A stretch of DNA of 64,000 bases from Hyphomicrobiales bacterium. GTDB taxonomy: Bacteria > Pseudomonadota > Alphaproteobacteria > Rhizobiales > Rhizobiaceae. A program made the translations under genes and the position numbers. The notes under the pieces are model-generated. The model searched no databases. It was not told the origin of the DNA and saw only the letters and a list, made by a program, of their open reading frames with translations. Of this stretch, positions 34,959-43,677 are shown one piece after another. The DNA lies in assembly GCA_900467185.1 (NCBI GenBank), contig UBPA01000008.1, forward strand, positions 51,180 through 115,179, given 5' to 3'. Numbering within the stretch: position 1 is the stretch's first letter; every line of letters begins with the position of its first letter.

Positions 34959-35987
34959 TCAGCAATCCGGGTAGTACGGGCTGACCTCGACCAAACAACC
35001 GAGCCGCTCGCCCAGTTCTTGTCCAAGCGCCGTCATGCCGTCGGGATCGCTGTGCTGCGCTAGGAACACAGACTGGCTGTCCGCGCCGGGTGCGTGCGTG
35101 TAGCAATGGGCATGAAGCGACGAGCCGCCCCCGCCCTTGGCCGGCGTCATACGGATGACCTCAAGATGCAGAATGTCGCTGCGGGGCATGACGAAGAGCT
35201 GATCCGAAACCACGATCAGCGCCTCGCCGTCTGCTGACAGCCCAAGCATCCGCTGCCGGTCCTTAACCAGATCTTCTGGGTCGCGCGCATATTCGAGCTC
35301 CGTCTCGCCAGGCGCAAAGCGGCCCGCCTGTGCCATGCGCGCTGTCCCGACATCCCCGTCGAACGCGAGCGGCAGAAAGTCTCTCACCCACTCCAGTTCC
35401 CTCGCGCTGAGAGCCAGGCGGAAGCCCGTCGTCAGTGTCACGTGGCAGGCGTTCCTAAGGCGCGGGTCGCGATCCTCGGAGGGGTTCTGCAGACCGTGCG
35501 ACTGCCACTCCGGCGGCCAGGCTGTCAGCGAGACCTCAGCCAGCCCCGACCGCCATGCTGCGACGACAGTGTTCCACCGTTGACCGACCCGCGCGGGCCC
35601 GAGCGATGCCGTTAGATGGTCAGCGACGCGCCGAAGGTTGGCGTGGGCGTCGTCCTTAAACCACGCAAGGGCGGTGAAGCGGGTGATCGGAAACTGGGGT
35701 GGGATGCGCTCGAAGGCGGTTGCCGTCCAGGGCGCAAGTGCGCCTGGTAGGGGTTCGGCGTCGGTGAGGACGAGCGCTGGCCAGTTGTAGATCGGATCGG
35801 GAAGAACGCCGCAGCGCGCCAAGACCTCTGTGCGCGTTTCGTGACGGGGTAAGCGCCAGTCGTCCGCAAGGCGGAGGATCGGGTTCATGCCATCGGGACG
35901 TAATGGAACCTCAGCCGGCGCGGGGCCGTCGGGCCAGGACGTGAGCGGCGCCAGCGCGACCTGCGTGCGGCGGAAAAGGCGGTCCAA
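34959..35987 (-). CDS. Protein of unknown function; probably 5'-truncated by a frameshift at an A5 run
   Basis: The open frame from TTG 35987 encodes 342 residues with no signal peptide or known motif (LTSWPDGPAPAEVPLRPDG, FLPLAFDGDVGTARMAQAGR, GSSLHAHCYTHAPGADSQSV). The TTG lies inside a run of five A on the top strand (35986-35990). A second leftward frame begins at ATG 36070 with MDLGSAYLVFYRYTLPSGEL and reaches RPRYDF at exactly this run. With six T the two would join as ...RYDF-x-DRLFRRTQ, giving about 370 residues. So this is either a frameshifted gene, a slippage site, or a sequencing indel. Same strand as the gene at 34005. Confidence 0.65.
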   Translation of the reverse strand: MDRLFRRTQVALAPLTSWPDGPAPAEVPLRPDGMNPILRLADDWRLPRHETRTEVLARCGVLPDPIYNWPALVLTDAEPLPGALAPWTATAFERIPPQFPITRFTALAWFKDDAHANLRRVADHLTASLGPARVGQRWNTVVAAWRSGLAEVSLTAWPPEWQSHGLQNPSEDRDPRLRNACHVTLTTGFRLALSARELEWVRDFLPLAFDGDVGTARMAQAGRFAPGETELEYARDPEDLVKDRQRMLGLSADGEALIVVSDQLFVMPRSDILHLEVIRMTPAKGGGGSSLHAHCYTHAPGADSQSVFLAQHSDPDGMTALGQELGERLGCLVEVSPYYPDC

Positions 35988-36070
35988 AAATCGTATCGCG
36001 GCCTCCGTTCAAGCTCGCCGCTCGGCAACGTGTACCGGTAGAATACAAGATAGGCGCTGCCCAAGTCCAT

Positions 36071-36436
36071 GTCCCAAACGTCTTGCCCGCAACTGGATCA
36101 AAAACTTTCTCGGTTGCGAGGGAAGAAGCTTACGGACCAGATGAGACCGCTCACAACCCAATACCATTATCCGCCCATCAGACGGACGTTCAATCAGTGC
36201 GGTCAGCATGAGAATATGCCGTCCTCCGCAGGGGTAGTCTGATCTGTCGCGCTCTGCGTCAAATAGAGCTACCTGAGCGGATCAGATAGATAACCGCAGT
36301 CACACTCAGCAAGGCAACAAAGAAGCTGCCAATCAAGATCTGGGCGAGTTGCGGGCTGTTAACCGCACGCCCCAATGGCCCGCGATTAACCCGACTTCAA
36401 GCTGTTGGCGCAACGGTGACCCGCGTTGCCACTGCA
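36071..36436 (-). other. Gap with a membrane-protein tail fragment
   Basis: No intact gene. Leftward reading from about 36405 gives SPQLAQILIGSFFVALLSVT and AVIYLIRSGSSI then a stop at 36270, a single membrane helix without a start codon. It is fused to the recombinase remnant on its right, which suggests a deletion joint. Confidence 0.35.
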
Positions 36437-37059
36437 TTATGCCGGCTTTCTTCGCCCGCTCATTCTCGCTAAGATCACCACGCACACCGGCAGCCATCGC
36501 CGTGCCCTTGACCAGCCGTGCCACCCCCCGGTCGTTGAGACGATCCGGCCCGATGGCTTTGCCCTGTCCCGTCACCCGCCTGAAGAGTGGCCCATAACCA
36601 GCACCGCTTCTTTCTGAACTGGAGGTTTGGCATGGCTCTTGCGGATGCCGGACATCGCCATGGCGATATGACGATCCTCGCGATCGAGGGCAAGACCGCG
36701 CTGGGCATAGTTCCACGATAAGGAGGCCAGACGCCGCTCGATCCGCGACACGGCATTGGCTTTCGTGCGCGCGTCGGGGTGCCAGCGGTACTGCCCGAGG
36801 CGCAGGCCGCGATGTAGAGGCCGACGGTTTGCGGGTGCGGGGAGAGGGGAGACAGGCCGGATCGGCGGCACCATGCGGAGAAATGCTTCCAGTTAGCGGC
36901 ATAGGCTTTGCGGGTATTGGCCGCGCTGGTGGTGTCGACATAAGCGCCCGCTCGATTTGACAGGCCCGTGAGATGCGTGGACCATAGGTTTTGTTCTTTG
37001 GGGGAGGGGAGGGGAAGACCACTCGACGACTCGGCTTCAGTACCCTTCGCAATGGCCAC
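36437..37059 (-). pseudogene. Tyrosine recombinase (phage-type integrase) remnant
   Basis: Leftward frames 37059-36475, 36874-36572 and 36600-36437 each hold pieces of one site-specific recombinase: the core-binding domain (SAANTRKAYAANWKHFSAWC, LYIAACA), the linker (LALDREDRHIAMAMSGIRKS), and a later piece (GPLFRRVTGQGKAIGPDRLN, AAGVRGDLSENERA). At least two frameshifts and an internal deletion separate them. The catalytic C-terminus with HxxR, LGH and Tyr is missing here but occurs at 63782-64000, next to the same VRGDLSE stretch. A dead copy of a local recombinase family. Confidence 0.8.
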
Positions 37060-37310
37060 CCCTACAGCGGTGGTGCTGACGTTCCAGCGGTGTGGTTTTC
37101 GGTGTTTAGCTTGGCAATCTGAACCATTCTCGCATCATGGAAGACGCGTCCGATAGTCTCCACAGGCTTCTATTTGAGGACGCCATTCTGGTCTGCCAAC
37201 AAAGTGGATGACAGCGGCCGAGAACATGACTAAACAACTCATATATTCGTGCCGGTTTGAAATGAACGGCGCAATCGTTAGGCAATACGGGAAAGAGGTC
37301 GCGAAGGCAC
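37060..37310. other. Upstream region of the ECF sigma gene
   Basis: No gene recognised. It should hold the promoter of the sigma factor operon. I could not identify a convincing Fur, Irr or RirA box by eye. GAAAGAGGTCGCGAAGG, 13 bases before the ATG, is the probable ribosome site. Confidence 0.3.
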
Positions 37311-37811
37311 ATGATGAACATAGACGCGCGCCTTCAGGTCTATGTCAGTCAACGACCAGCGCTCGTTACGTATGCATCGCGTATTCTTGGCTCCCGTGAA
37401 AGCGCTGAAGACATCGTTCACGATGCCTATTTGAGATTTATGCCGGCAGACGCGCGCGAGGCCTCGACGGGACAACTCGTCGCCTATCTCTTCAGGATCG
37501 TGCGTAATCTTGCGTTCGATGTGATAAAGCGGCGAAAGCTCGAAGCGCGGGAAAGCATCGATCCACCCTACTGGTCGGTGCCTTCGCCCTGTCCGACGCC
37601 GGAGGACATCGTCGCGACATCGGATGAATTGCGGCTGATGGAAAAGCTGCTGGAGGACTTGCCTCTGGAAACCCGGATCGCGCTCGAAATGCACCGGTTC
37701 GGCGGTTATACGCTGAGCGAGATCGCAGAACATCTCGGCATTTCGGTCACGAAGGTGCATCGGCACGTGCAAAGCGCGATTGTGCGTCTTGCCTCGGTTC
37801 TCCCCTCGTGA
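37311..37811 (+). CDS. ECF sigma factor, FecI-like
   Basis: A 166-residue ECF sigma factor: region 2 (ESAEDIVHDAYLRFMPADAR, VAYLFRIVRNLAFDVIKRR) and region 4 (LETRIALEMHRFGGYTLSEI, then HLGISVTKVHRHVQSAI). It should direct transcription of the TonB-receptor operon downstream when released by FecR. The next gene is the FecR anti-sigma factor after 156 bases. Member of the iron-responsive FecI group by context and length. Confidence 0.9.
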   Translation: MMNIDARLQVYVSQRPALVTYASRILGSRESAEDIVHDAYLRFMPADAREASTGQLVAYLFRIVRNLAFDVIKRRKLEARESIDPPYWSVPSPCPTPEDIVATSDELRLMEKLLEDLPLETRIALEMHRFGGYTLSEIAEHLGISVTKVHRHVQSAIVRLASVLPS

Positions 37812-37967
37812 GTGTGTTATTCAACCGAAAATCATGAAAAATTGTTGCCTCCTGCTCGTCTTTGCTAGACGACGTGCATCCTGCACGAGACAGCAGCCAG
37901 CGACAGGACGCTCCGGTGAGCGCACCTCTGTCGTTGGCGATGCTGCGGCCATGGGATTTTCGCGACC

Positions 37968-38969
37968 GTGACAAGCAATCCACCTCTTCCGGACGCCGTG
38001 CTCGGCGAGGCGACGGACTGGTTCCTAGCGATGCGGGATCGCCCGGACTGTCTTGAGACGCGGGCCGCCTTCCAACGGTGGCTGTCGGCCTCCGAGGAAA
38101 ACGCGGCCGCATGGCGCCAGATGGAGAAGGCTTGGGCTCTGCTCGGCGACACCCGTCCGGCTTACGCCGCGGACTGGGAGACGGCTGCAACGGGCATGGC
38201 GGCGGTCGTGCCTTTCACCGCGAAACGGCCTGAACCACGTCGAAAACGGCTTGCTAGTGCCGCCTTGCTAGCCGTGTCGGCTTGCGCTGTGTCATTTCTG
38301 GCGGGCCCCGCTCTGCTCCTGCACTTGCGTGCGGACGAAGTGACGGCGTCGGGAGAAAGCCGGCGCGTCGTGCTTGCCGATGGAACCACCGTCGACATGA
38401 CCGGCGGAACCGCCTTTGCCGTGACGATCGCCAATCACAAACGCCATATCGAGCTACTGAAGGGCGAGGCCTTCTTCGACGTCACGCATGACGCGGACCG
38501 TCCCTTCACCATCGATACCGATGGCGTCACCGTGACGGTTCTCGGCACCGCCTTTGATGTGCAGACTGGCGAGCACGAGACGACGGTGGAGCTTGCGCGG
38601 GGATCGGTCGCAATTTCCTATGACGGGGAAAGCCAGCGCAGCACGTTCGAACTTTCCCCCGGCGAGACCGCAGCGATTGACCGGGAGACCAGAACAGCGA
38701 TCCGGGGAACGGCCGATATCGAGGAAATGGGGGCCTGGCGAAGCGGCAAGCTCTTCATCGACGACGTCACCATCGCCAGCGCCATCGAGCGCATCCAGCG
38801 CTTTCACCCGGCCTGGATCACGATAGCGGACGGCGCACTCGGCTCTCTCCGCGTGACCGGTCTCTACGATCTACGAGATCCTGATCGCGCGCTGGAGGCG
38901 CTGGTGCGCCCCTTCGGCGGCAAGGTACGGGCTGTCACGCCCTATGCGCGTATCATCTCGCGCTACTAA
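37968..38969 (+). CDS. FecR-family anti-sigma/transmembrane regulator
   Basis: A 333-residue protein: N-terminal cytoplasmic DUF4880 domain (ATDWFLAMRDRPDCLETRAA, WLSASEENAAAWRQMEKAW), one membrane helix (~96-118), then the periplasmic FecR domain (VLADGTTVDMTGGTAFAVTI, LLKGEAFFDVTHDADRPFTI, VTVLGTAFDVQ) and a C-terminal STN-like segment. GTG start. It passes the signal from the loaded outer-membrane receptor to the ECF sigma factor encoded upstream. Confidence 0.9.
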   Translation: MTSNPPLPDAVLGEATDWFLAMRDRPDCLETRAAFQRWLSASEENAAAWRQMEKAWALLGDTRPAYAADWETAATGMAAVVPFTAKRPEPRRKRLASAALLAVSACAVSFLAGPALLLHLRADEVTASGESRRVVLADGTTVDMTGGTAFAVTIANHKRHIELLKGEAFFDVTHDADRPFTIDTDGVTVTVLGTAFDVQTGEHETTVELARGSVAISYDGESQRSTFELSPGETAAIDRETRTAIRGTADIEEMGAWRSGKLFIDDVTIASAIERIQRFHPAWITIADGALGSLRVTGLYDLRDPDRALEALVRPFGGKVRAVTPYARIISRY

Positions 38970-39091
38970 CGGCACTTTCGACGGATCTTGGAAAAATATC
39001 GATCTGTGTGAAAAAAACCGGAACGCCCGTCGTCTTTGAAATGACGCGCGTGTTGCGGCACGCGCTCAGGGGAACACGGAGTGGATGACGT

Positions 39092-41380
39092 TTGCCAACA
39101 TGCCGACACCAGATAGCGGAGCATATAACCGGCAGGGGCAGGCTTTTCAGCCTGTATGCGACGACCATTATTCTGGGGTTTGCCTCTCTTGCAGCGCCTG
39201 TCGTAGCGCCGGCTATGGCGCAGGAGGCTGAGGCGAAACGTGATTTTTCCATCGTCGCGCAGCCGCTCTCTCAGGCTCTGAAGGCGTTCGGGCGTCAGTC
39301 GGGCCTCCAGATCACGTTGGCGGCAGAAGCGACGCGCGGCGTGGAGGGGCGTCCGGTCAGCGGTCGTCTGACCGCGCGGAAGGCATTGACACTGCTGCTC
39401 GCCGGCACGGGGCTCTCCCATGACATTGCCGATGGCACCGCGACCGTGGGCATGCCGGATGGTGCAAACATCGAAGACGGCCTCGTTGTTGTCGAGGGTG
39501 AGACGGTTCTCGAGCCCATCGTCGTCTTTGGAAGGGGCATCACCGCACCCGGCGGGATCGTCCTGTCGAGCCTGGAGCTTGAGAAGAAGAATCCGGCCAG
39601 CATTGCCGACGTCTTTAAAGGCGAGCCGAGCGTCTCCGTCGGCAGCTCGCTACCCATGTCGCAGAAGGTCTATGTCCACGGCATCGAGGAGACCAATCTC
39701 GCGGTGACCATCGACGGCAGCCGGCAGAACAACAAGGTCTTCCATCACTCCGCCACCAACCTCATCGATCCCGGCCTGCTCCAGGCCGTCCGCATCGATG
39801 CAGGCATTGCGCCGGCCGATGCCGGGCCGGGTGCGCTCGGCGGCGCCATCGCCTATGAGACGAAGGATGCGCGCGACCTTCTCGATGGCGACGGCTATGG
39901 CGGTTTCGTCACCTCCAGCTACAATTTCAACAGCGACACAGCCGTCACGGGGCTTTCTGGCTATACCTTGAAGGATGGGCTGGAGGCGCTGGGCTACTTC
40001 ACCTTCGGCAAGGGAAACGGGTTTCACGCCGGCAATGGCGACGACGTGCTCGGCACAGGCACGGACCTGATCAGCGGCATCGCCAAGCTCGCCTATGAAT
40101 TCGACAGCGGTGACCGGATCTCGATCAGCCACGATCGTTTGCGCGACGACGCCGAACGACCCTTCCGCGCCAATGCCGGTTTCATACAAGGTCGCCCGCC
40201 GTGGGAACCGCGGGTTCGCGACTACGCGCTGGAGCGGCAGAATACGGTCTTCACGTACACCGACAGCACCCCGGAAGGCTGGTGGGATCCAAAGGTCGTC
40301 CTGGCCTATAGCCGCACCAGCGTGGAGACGCCGATTTACCTCGCGCCCGCGCTCGACATTCCGCCCTATGATGGAGCCGGCGATACTGGGAGCCTCAACG
40401 GCAAGGTCCAGAATACTTTCTCATTCGACAGCGGCAACATCGTCGCCGGCATCGATTTTTATAGCGACAAGGCCGAACTCGACGACCTCTTCGAGCCTGC
40501 GCTGGAACGAGGCCGCAACGTCGGGATCTACGCGCAGGCGCGCATCGAGCCACTGGAGCGCACCCGCCTGTCGTTCGGTGCACGCGGCGACCGTCACTGG
40601 TTTACCGGCACCACCGGCGAGAAGCGGGATCATGCAGGCTTGAGCAACAATATCTCCGGAGAGTACGATCTGATCGAGGAGACGCTGACGGCCGGGGCCG
40701 CCTATTCTCGCGTCTGGGCCGGTATACCGCTCGCCGAGAACTTCATCATGAATCCCAACTGGGACTATGCCGACGGCCCCGATCCGGTTCGATCAGACAA
40801 CGTCAGTGCCGGCCTTAAGGCGAGGCTGGACGGCTTCACGATCGAGGGCAGCATCTTCCGCACGGTGATCGACAACGCCCGTGCGCCCCGTTACGCCATT
40901 TTGCGCGGCGTCGAGCAGCATGACGTCATGTCCACAGGTTTCGAGATTGGCGCCGGCTATGGTTCAGATGCGACGTCGCTTGAGGTCAAATACGCGAACA
41001 TCGCCGTCGAGATCGACGGCAAGCCGGCAGACTCGGATCTCGGCAGCTACCTCGCGGCCCCCGCCGGACAGATCATCACCATCACGGCCATCCACACCCT
41101 TATCGATCGGGGCGTAACGATCGGTGCAGATGCGGAAATCGCGCTCGCCTATGACGATGTCGCGCCCGGCAGTCGGCCTTACCGGAGATATCACGTGTTG
41201 AACACCTTCCTCGAATACAAGCCGCCTTCCAAGCCGAACCTGAGCTTGCGCGCCGATATCAAGAACGTCTTCAACGAGACCTACTCCGACCGCGCCACCT
41301 ACGGGCAGGAATTCGGCACCGTAACCCCACTCTACGAACAGGGCCGGACCTTCATTCTCACCGCCAAGGCGTCATTCTAG
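39092..41380 (+). CDS. TonB-dependent signalling receptor with STN domain
   Basis: A 762-residue outer-membrane receptor. A signal peptide (to ~43, AAPVVAPAMAQ) is followed by an STN signalling domain at ~51-120 (FSIVAQPLSQALKAFGRQSG), a plug (VYVHGIEETNLAVTIDGSRQ, GPGALGGAIAYETKDARDLL) and a 22-strand barrel ending FILTAKASF with terminal Phe. The STN domain is what contacts FecR, so this is the cognate receptor of the sigma/FecR pair. The plug resembles haem or siderophore receptors of the Bfr/Hmu type more than FecA; the ligand is not certain. Start codon TTG 39092 is weakly supported. Confidence 0.85.
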   Translation: MPTCRHQIAEHITGRGRLFSLYATTIILGFASLAAPVVAPAMAQEAEAKRDFSIVAQPLSQALKAFGRQSGLQITLAAEATRGVEGRPVSGRLTARKALTLLLAGTGLSHDIADGTATVGMPDGANIEDGLVVVEGETVLEPIVVFGRGITAPGGIVLSSLELEKKNPASIADVFKGEPSVSVGSSLPMSQKVYVHGIEETNLAVTIDGSRQNNKVFHHSATNLIDPGLLQAVRIDAGIAPADAGPGALGGAIAYETKDARDLLDGDGYGGFVTSSYNFNSDTAVTGLSGYTLKDGLEALGYFTFGKGNGFHAGNGDDVLGTGTDLISGIAKLAYEFDSGDRISISHDRLRDDAERPFRANAGFIQGRPPWEPRVRDYALERQNTVFTYTDSTPEGWWDPKVVLAYSRTSVETPIYLAPALDIPPYDGAGDTGSLNGKVQNTFSFDSGNIVAGIDFYSDKAELDDLFEPALERGRNVGIYAQARIEPLERTRLSFGARGDRHWFTGTTGEKRDHAGLSNNISGEYDLIEETLTAGAAYSRVWAGIPLAENFIMNPNWDYADGPDPVRSDNVSAGLKARLDGFTIEGSIFRTVIDNARAPRYAILRGVEQHDVMSTGFEIGAGYGSDATSLEVKYANIAVEIDGKPADSDLGSYLAAPAGQIITITAIHTLIDRGVTIGADAEIALAYDDVAPGSRPYRRYHVLNTFLEYKPPSKPNLSLRADIKNVFNETYSDRATYGQEFGTVTPLYEQGRTFILTAKASF

Positions 41381-41407
41381 CCCGCCACGACGACACGGGT
41401 GGCGGGC
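41380..41407 (+). terminator. GC stem-loop after the TonB receptor gene
   Basis: GCCCGCCAC (41380-41388) pairs with GTGGCGGGC (41399-41407) across a 10-base loop, beginning at the last base of the receptor stop codon. There is no T-run, so partial termination or mRNA stabilisation is more likely than full termination; the DUF2218 and ABC genes continue after it. Confidence 0.5.
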
Positions 41408-41445
41408 ATGCCCCGCCGCCGCGTTTGCCAGAACAGGATTTCTCA

Positions 41446-41736
41446 ATGCTCGAAGCGACAAGCCGGTTTGAAACGAACGAGGGGCAGAAGTACCTCGTGC
41501 AGCTGTGCAAGCATTTCGCCCACAAGATAAAGGTCGAACACGCGGGCGACCGGGGCGAACTGCGTTTTTCCTGCGGCACGGGTTTTCTGCTGGCGAGCGC
41601 CGAAGGGCTCAGCATCCGCGTCCGCTCTCCCGATGATCGGAGCCTCGGCGAGACGAAGGCCGTGATCGAGAGCCATCTCCTGCGTTTCGCGTTTCGCGAG
41701 CCGTCTGGCCCCCTCCAGTGGACACCCGCAGCGTGA
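41446..41736 (+). CDS. DUF2218-family protein
   Basis: A 96-residue protein of the DUF2218 family (YLVQLCKHFAHKIKVEHAGD, VIESHLLRFAFRE). These small alpha/beta proteins are nearly always found beside siderophore receptors and FecBCD-type transporters; a biochemical role is not established. ATG 41446 is preferred to TTG 41425 because the family starts near this point. It sits between the signalling receptor and the ABC importer. Confidence 0.82.
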   Translation: MLEATSRFETNEGQKYLVQLCKHFAHKIKVEHAGDRGELRFSCGTGFLLASAEGLSIRVRSPDDRSLGETKAVIESHLLRFAFREPSGPLQWTPAA

Positions 41737-41761
41737 GAACCGGACAGAGAGGATGAGCGGC

Positions 41762-42679
41762 ATGAATGCTTACCGACATCGCAGAGCCTCCTGGCTTGTC
41801 GCGGTCGCCTTGACCTTGCTGCCGGCCGGGCTCGTCCGGGCGACCGATATCCAGACGGCAGCGGGCATCGTGCCGGTTGCCGAGCGTCCCGGCAAAATCG
41901 CCGTGTTCGACATTGCGGCTGTCGATACGCTCAACAGCATCGGCGTCGAGATCGCCGGACTTCCGAGCAATCTCTATCTGCCGGAGCTGCAGGCACTCGC
42001 ACGAAAGGCTGAGCCCGTTGGCACGATCTTCGAGCCCGATCTCGAGGCCCTGAGTGCGCTGCAACCGGATCTCATCATTCTCGGCGGCCGCTCGTCGCCG
42101 AAGCGGGCAGCGACCGAGCAGGTCGCGCCGACCATCGACATGACGATGGATGGCGACGATCTCCTCGATCAGGCGAAGGGGCGGCTGGCCGCCTATGGCG
42201 CGCTTTTCGGCAAGGAGGCGGAAGCCGGCAAGGTCGAGGCAGAGCTGGACGCTGCCGTCGCGCGGGCGAAAGCGGCCGTTGCGGGCAAGGGCCGGGCGCT
42301 GATCATCATGACCAACGGCCCCAAGGTCACCGCCTATGGCATGGGCTCGCGGTTCGGCTGGCTCCACAGGTCGCTCGACCTCACCCCGGCGGTAACCGAC
42401 GTTGATGCGGCCATTCACGGGGAAGCCGTCTCCTTCGAGTTTATCCGCGCCGCCAATCCGGACTGGCTCCTCGTGATCGACCGGGCAGCGGCCATCGGCT
42501 CGCAGGACCAGAATGCGCGAGCGACGCTCGACAATGCGCTTGTCGCCAGAACGACGGCATGGGCGAAGAGCCAGGTCATCTACCTGCCGCCAGGCGATTT
42601 CTACATCGCAGCCGGCGGCACGCGATCGATGATCCGGGTTTTCGACGCGATCACACAGAGCTTTACGAAGGCTCCATGA
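41762..42679 (+). CDS. Siderophore ABC transporter binding protein (FatB/CeuE/YclQ-like)
   Basis: A 305-residue exported protein: signal peptide (LVAVALTLLPAGLVRATD) and a class III (helical-backbone) binding fold (VFDIAAVDTLNSIGVEIAGL, LQPDLIILGGRSSPKRAATE, ANPDWLLVIDR). The family binds ferric catecholate siderophores. ATG 41762 is chosen because GAGAGG lies nine bases upstream; the ATG at 41753 abuts that site directly. Its stop overlaps the start of permease 1. First gene of a complete four-gene importer. Confidence 0.87.
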   Translation: MNAYRHRRASWLVAVALTLLPAGLVRATDIQTAAGIVPVAERPGKIAVFDIAAVDTLNSIGVEIAGLPSNLYLPELQALARKAEPVGTIFEPDLEALSALQPDLIILGGRSSPKRAATEQVAPTIDMTMDGDDLLDQAKGRLAAYGALFGKEAEAGKVEAELDAAVARAKAAVAGKGRALIIMTNGPKVTAYGMGSRFGWLHRSLDLTPAVTDVDAAIHGEAVSFEFIRAANPDWLLVIDRAAAIGSQDQNARATLDNALVARTTAWAKSQVIYLPPGDFYIAAGGTRSMIRVFDAITQSFTKAP

Positions 42680-43677
42680 CACAGTCGGTGCCAGAACCTA
42701 AGAAGGCGGAATGGCGCAAACGCATCACCTTGCCGCGGATGGCCGCCGCCGCCGCCCTCGTCGTGCTCGTTTGTCTCAGCCTCCTCATCGGTGCCGACAC
42801 CCTGTCTCCGACGCAGCTTGCGAACGATCCCGAAGCGCTCGAACTGCTGCTGGCCAGCCGCCTGCCGCGCACGCTTGCAGCCCTTCTCACAGGCTCGGCC
42901 CTTGCCATTGCCGGGCTGATCATGCAGGCGCTGGTGCGAAATCGCTTTGTCGAGCCATCCACGGCCGGGACGGCGCAGAGCGCCGCACTCGGCATCCTCT
43001 TAATGACGCTCGTCTTTCCCGCGGCCTCCCTCGGCGTCAAGATGATCGGTGCGACCGCGCTCGCTCTTCTCGGCACGTCCGTCTTCATGGCCACGGCCGA
43101 CCGGCTGCCTGTGACCCAGCCGCATCTCGTGCCGCTGTTCGGCCTCGTCTACGGCGGCGTCATCGGCGCCGTCGTCACCTTCGTCGGCTGGCAGACGGAT
43201 CTTCTGCAGTTCATCGACATCTGGACGAGTGGCGAGTTTTCCGGCGTCGTTCGTGGCCGCTACGAGTTTCTCTGGGGCGCCGGCATCATCGTCGTCCTCT
43301 CTTGGTGGATTGCCGACAGGCTCACCGTTCTGTCGCTCGGCCGGGAGGCCAGCATCGGCCTTGGGCTCGATTACGCCTGGACCCTGCGCCTTGGCCTTCT
43401 CGTCGTCTCGGTCATCGCCGCGCTCACGGTGTCCGTCGTCGGCATCATCCCCTTCGTCGGGCTCGTGGTGCCCAATATCGTCTCCCGCGTCATCGGCGAC
43501 AATCTACGCGCGTCGATTCCCTGCACGGCGCTGGCCGGAGCCCTGCTGGTGCTTGGCTGCGACATCGTCGGCCGGCTGATCCGCTACCCCTACGAGATCC
43601 CGGTCGCGACCGTCATGGGCGTCGTCGGCGCGCTCCTGTTCCTGAAGCTGATACGCCTGCGTCCATCCCATGCATAA
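42676..43677 (+). CDS. Siderophore ABC transporter permease (FatD/CeuB/YclN-like, FecCD family)
   Basis: A 333-residue FecCD permease with about nine or ten helices; SRLPRTLAALLTGSALAIAG and VGIIPFVGLVVPNIVSRVIG are the family signatures (the latter is the coupling region). The N-terminus is positively charged. It overlaps the binding-protein gene by four bases and the second permease gene by eight. Confidence 0.89.
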   Translation: MTQSVPEPKKAEWRKRITLPRMAAAAALVVLVCLSLLIGADTLSPTQLANDPEALELLLASRLPRTLAALLTGSALAIAGLIMQALVRNRFVEPSTAGTAQSAALGILLMTLVFPAASLGVKMIGATALALLGTSVFMATADRLPVTQPHLVPLFGLVYGGVIGAVVTFVGWQTDLLQFIDIWTSGEFSGVVRGRYEFLWGAGIIVVLSWWIADRLTVLSLGREASIGLGLDYAWTLRLGLLVVSVIAALTVSVVGIIPFVGLVVPNIVSRVIGDNLRASIPCTALAGALLVLGCDIVGRLIRYPYEIPVATVMGVVGALLFLKLIRLRPSHA

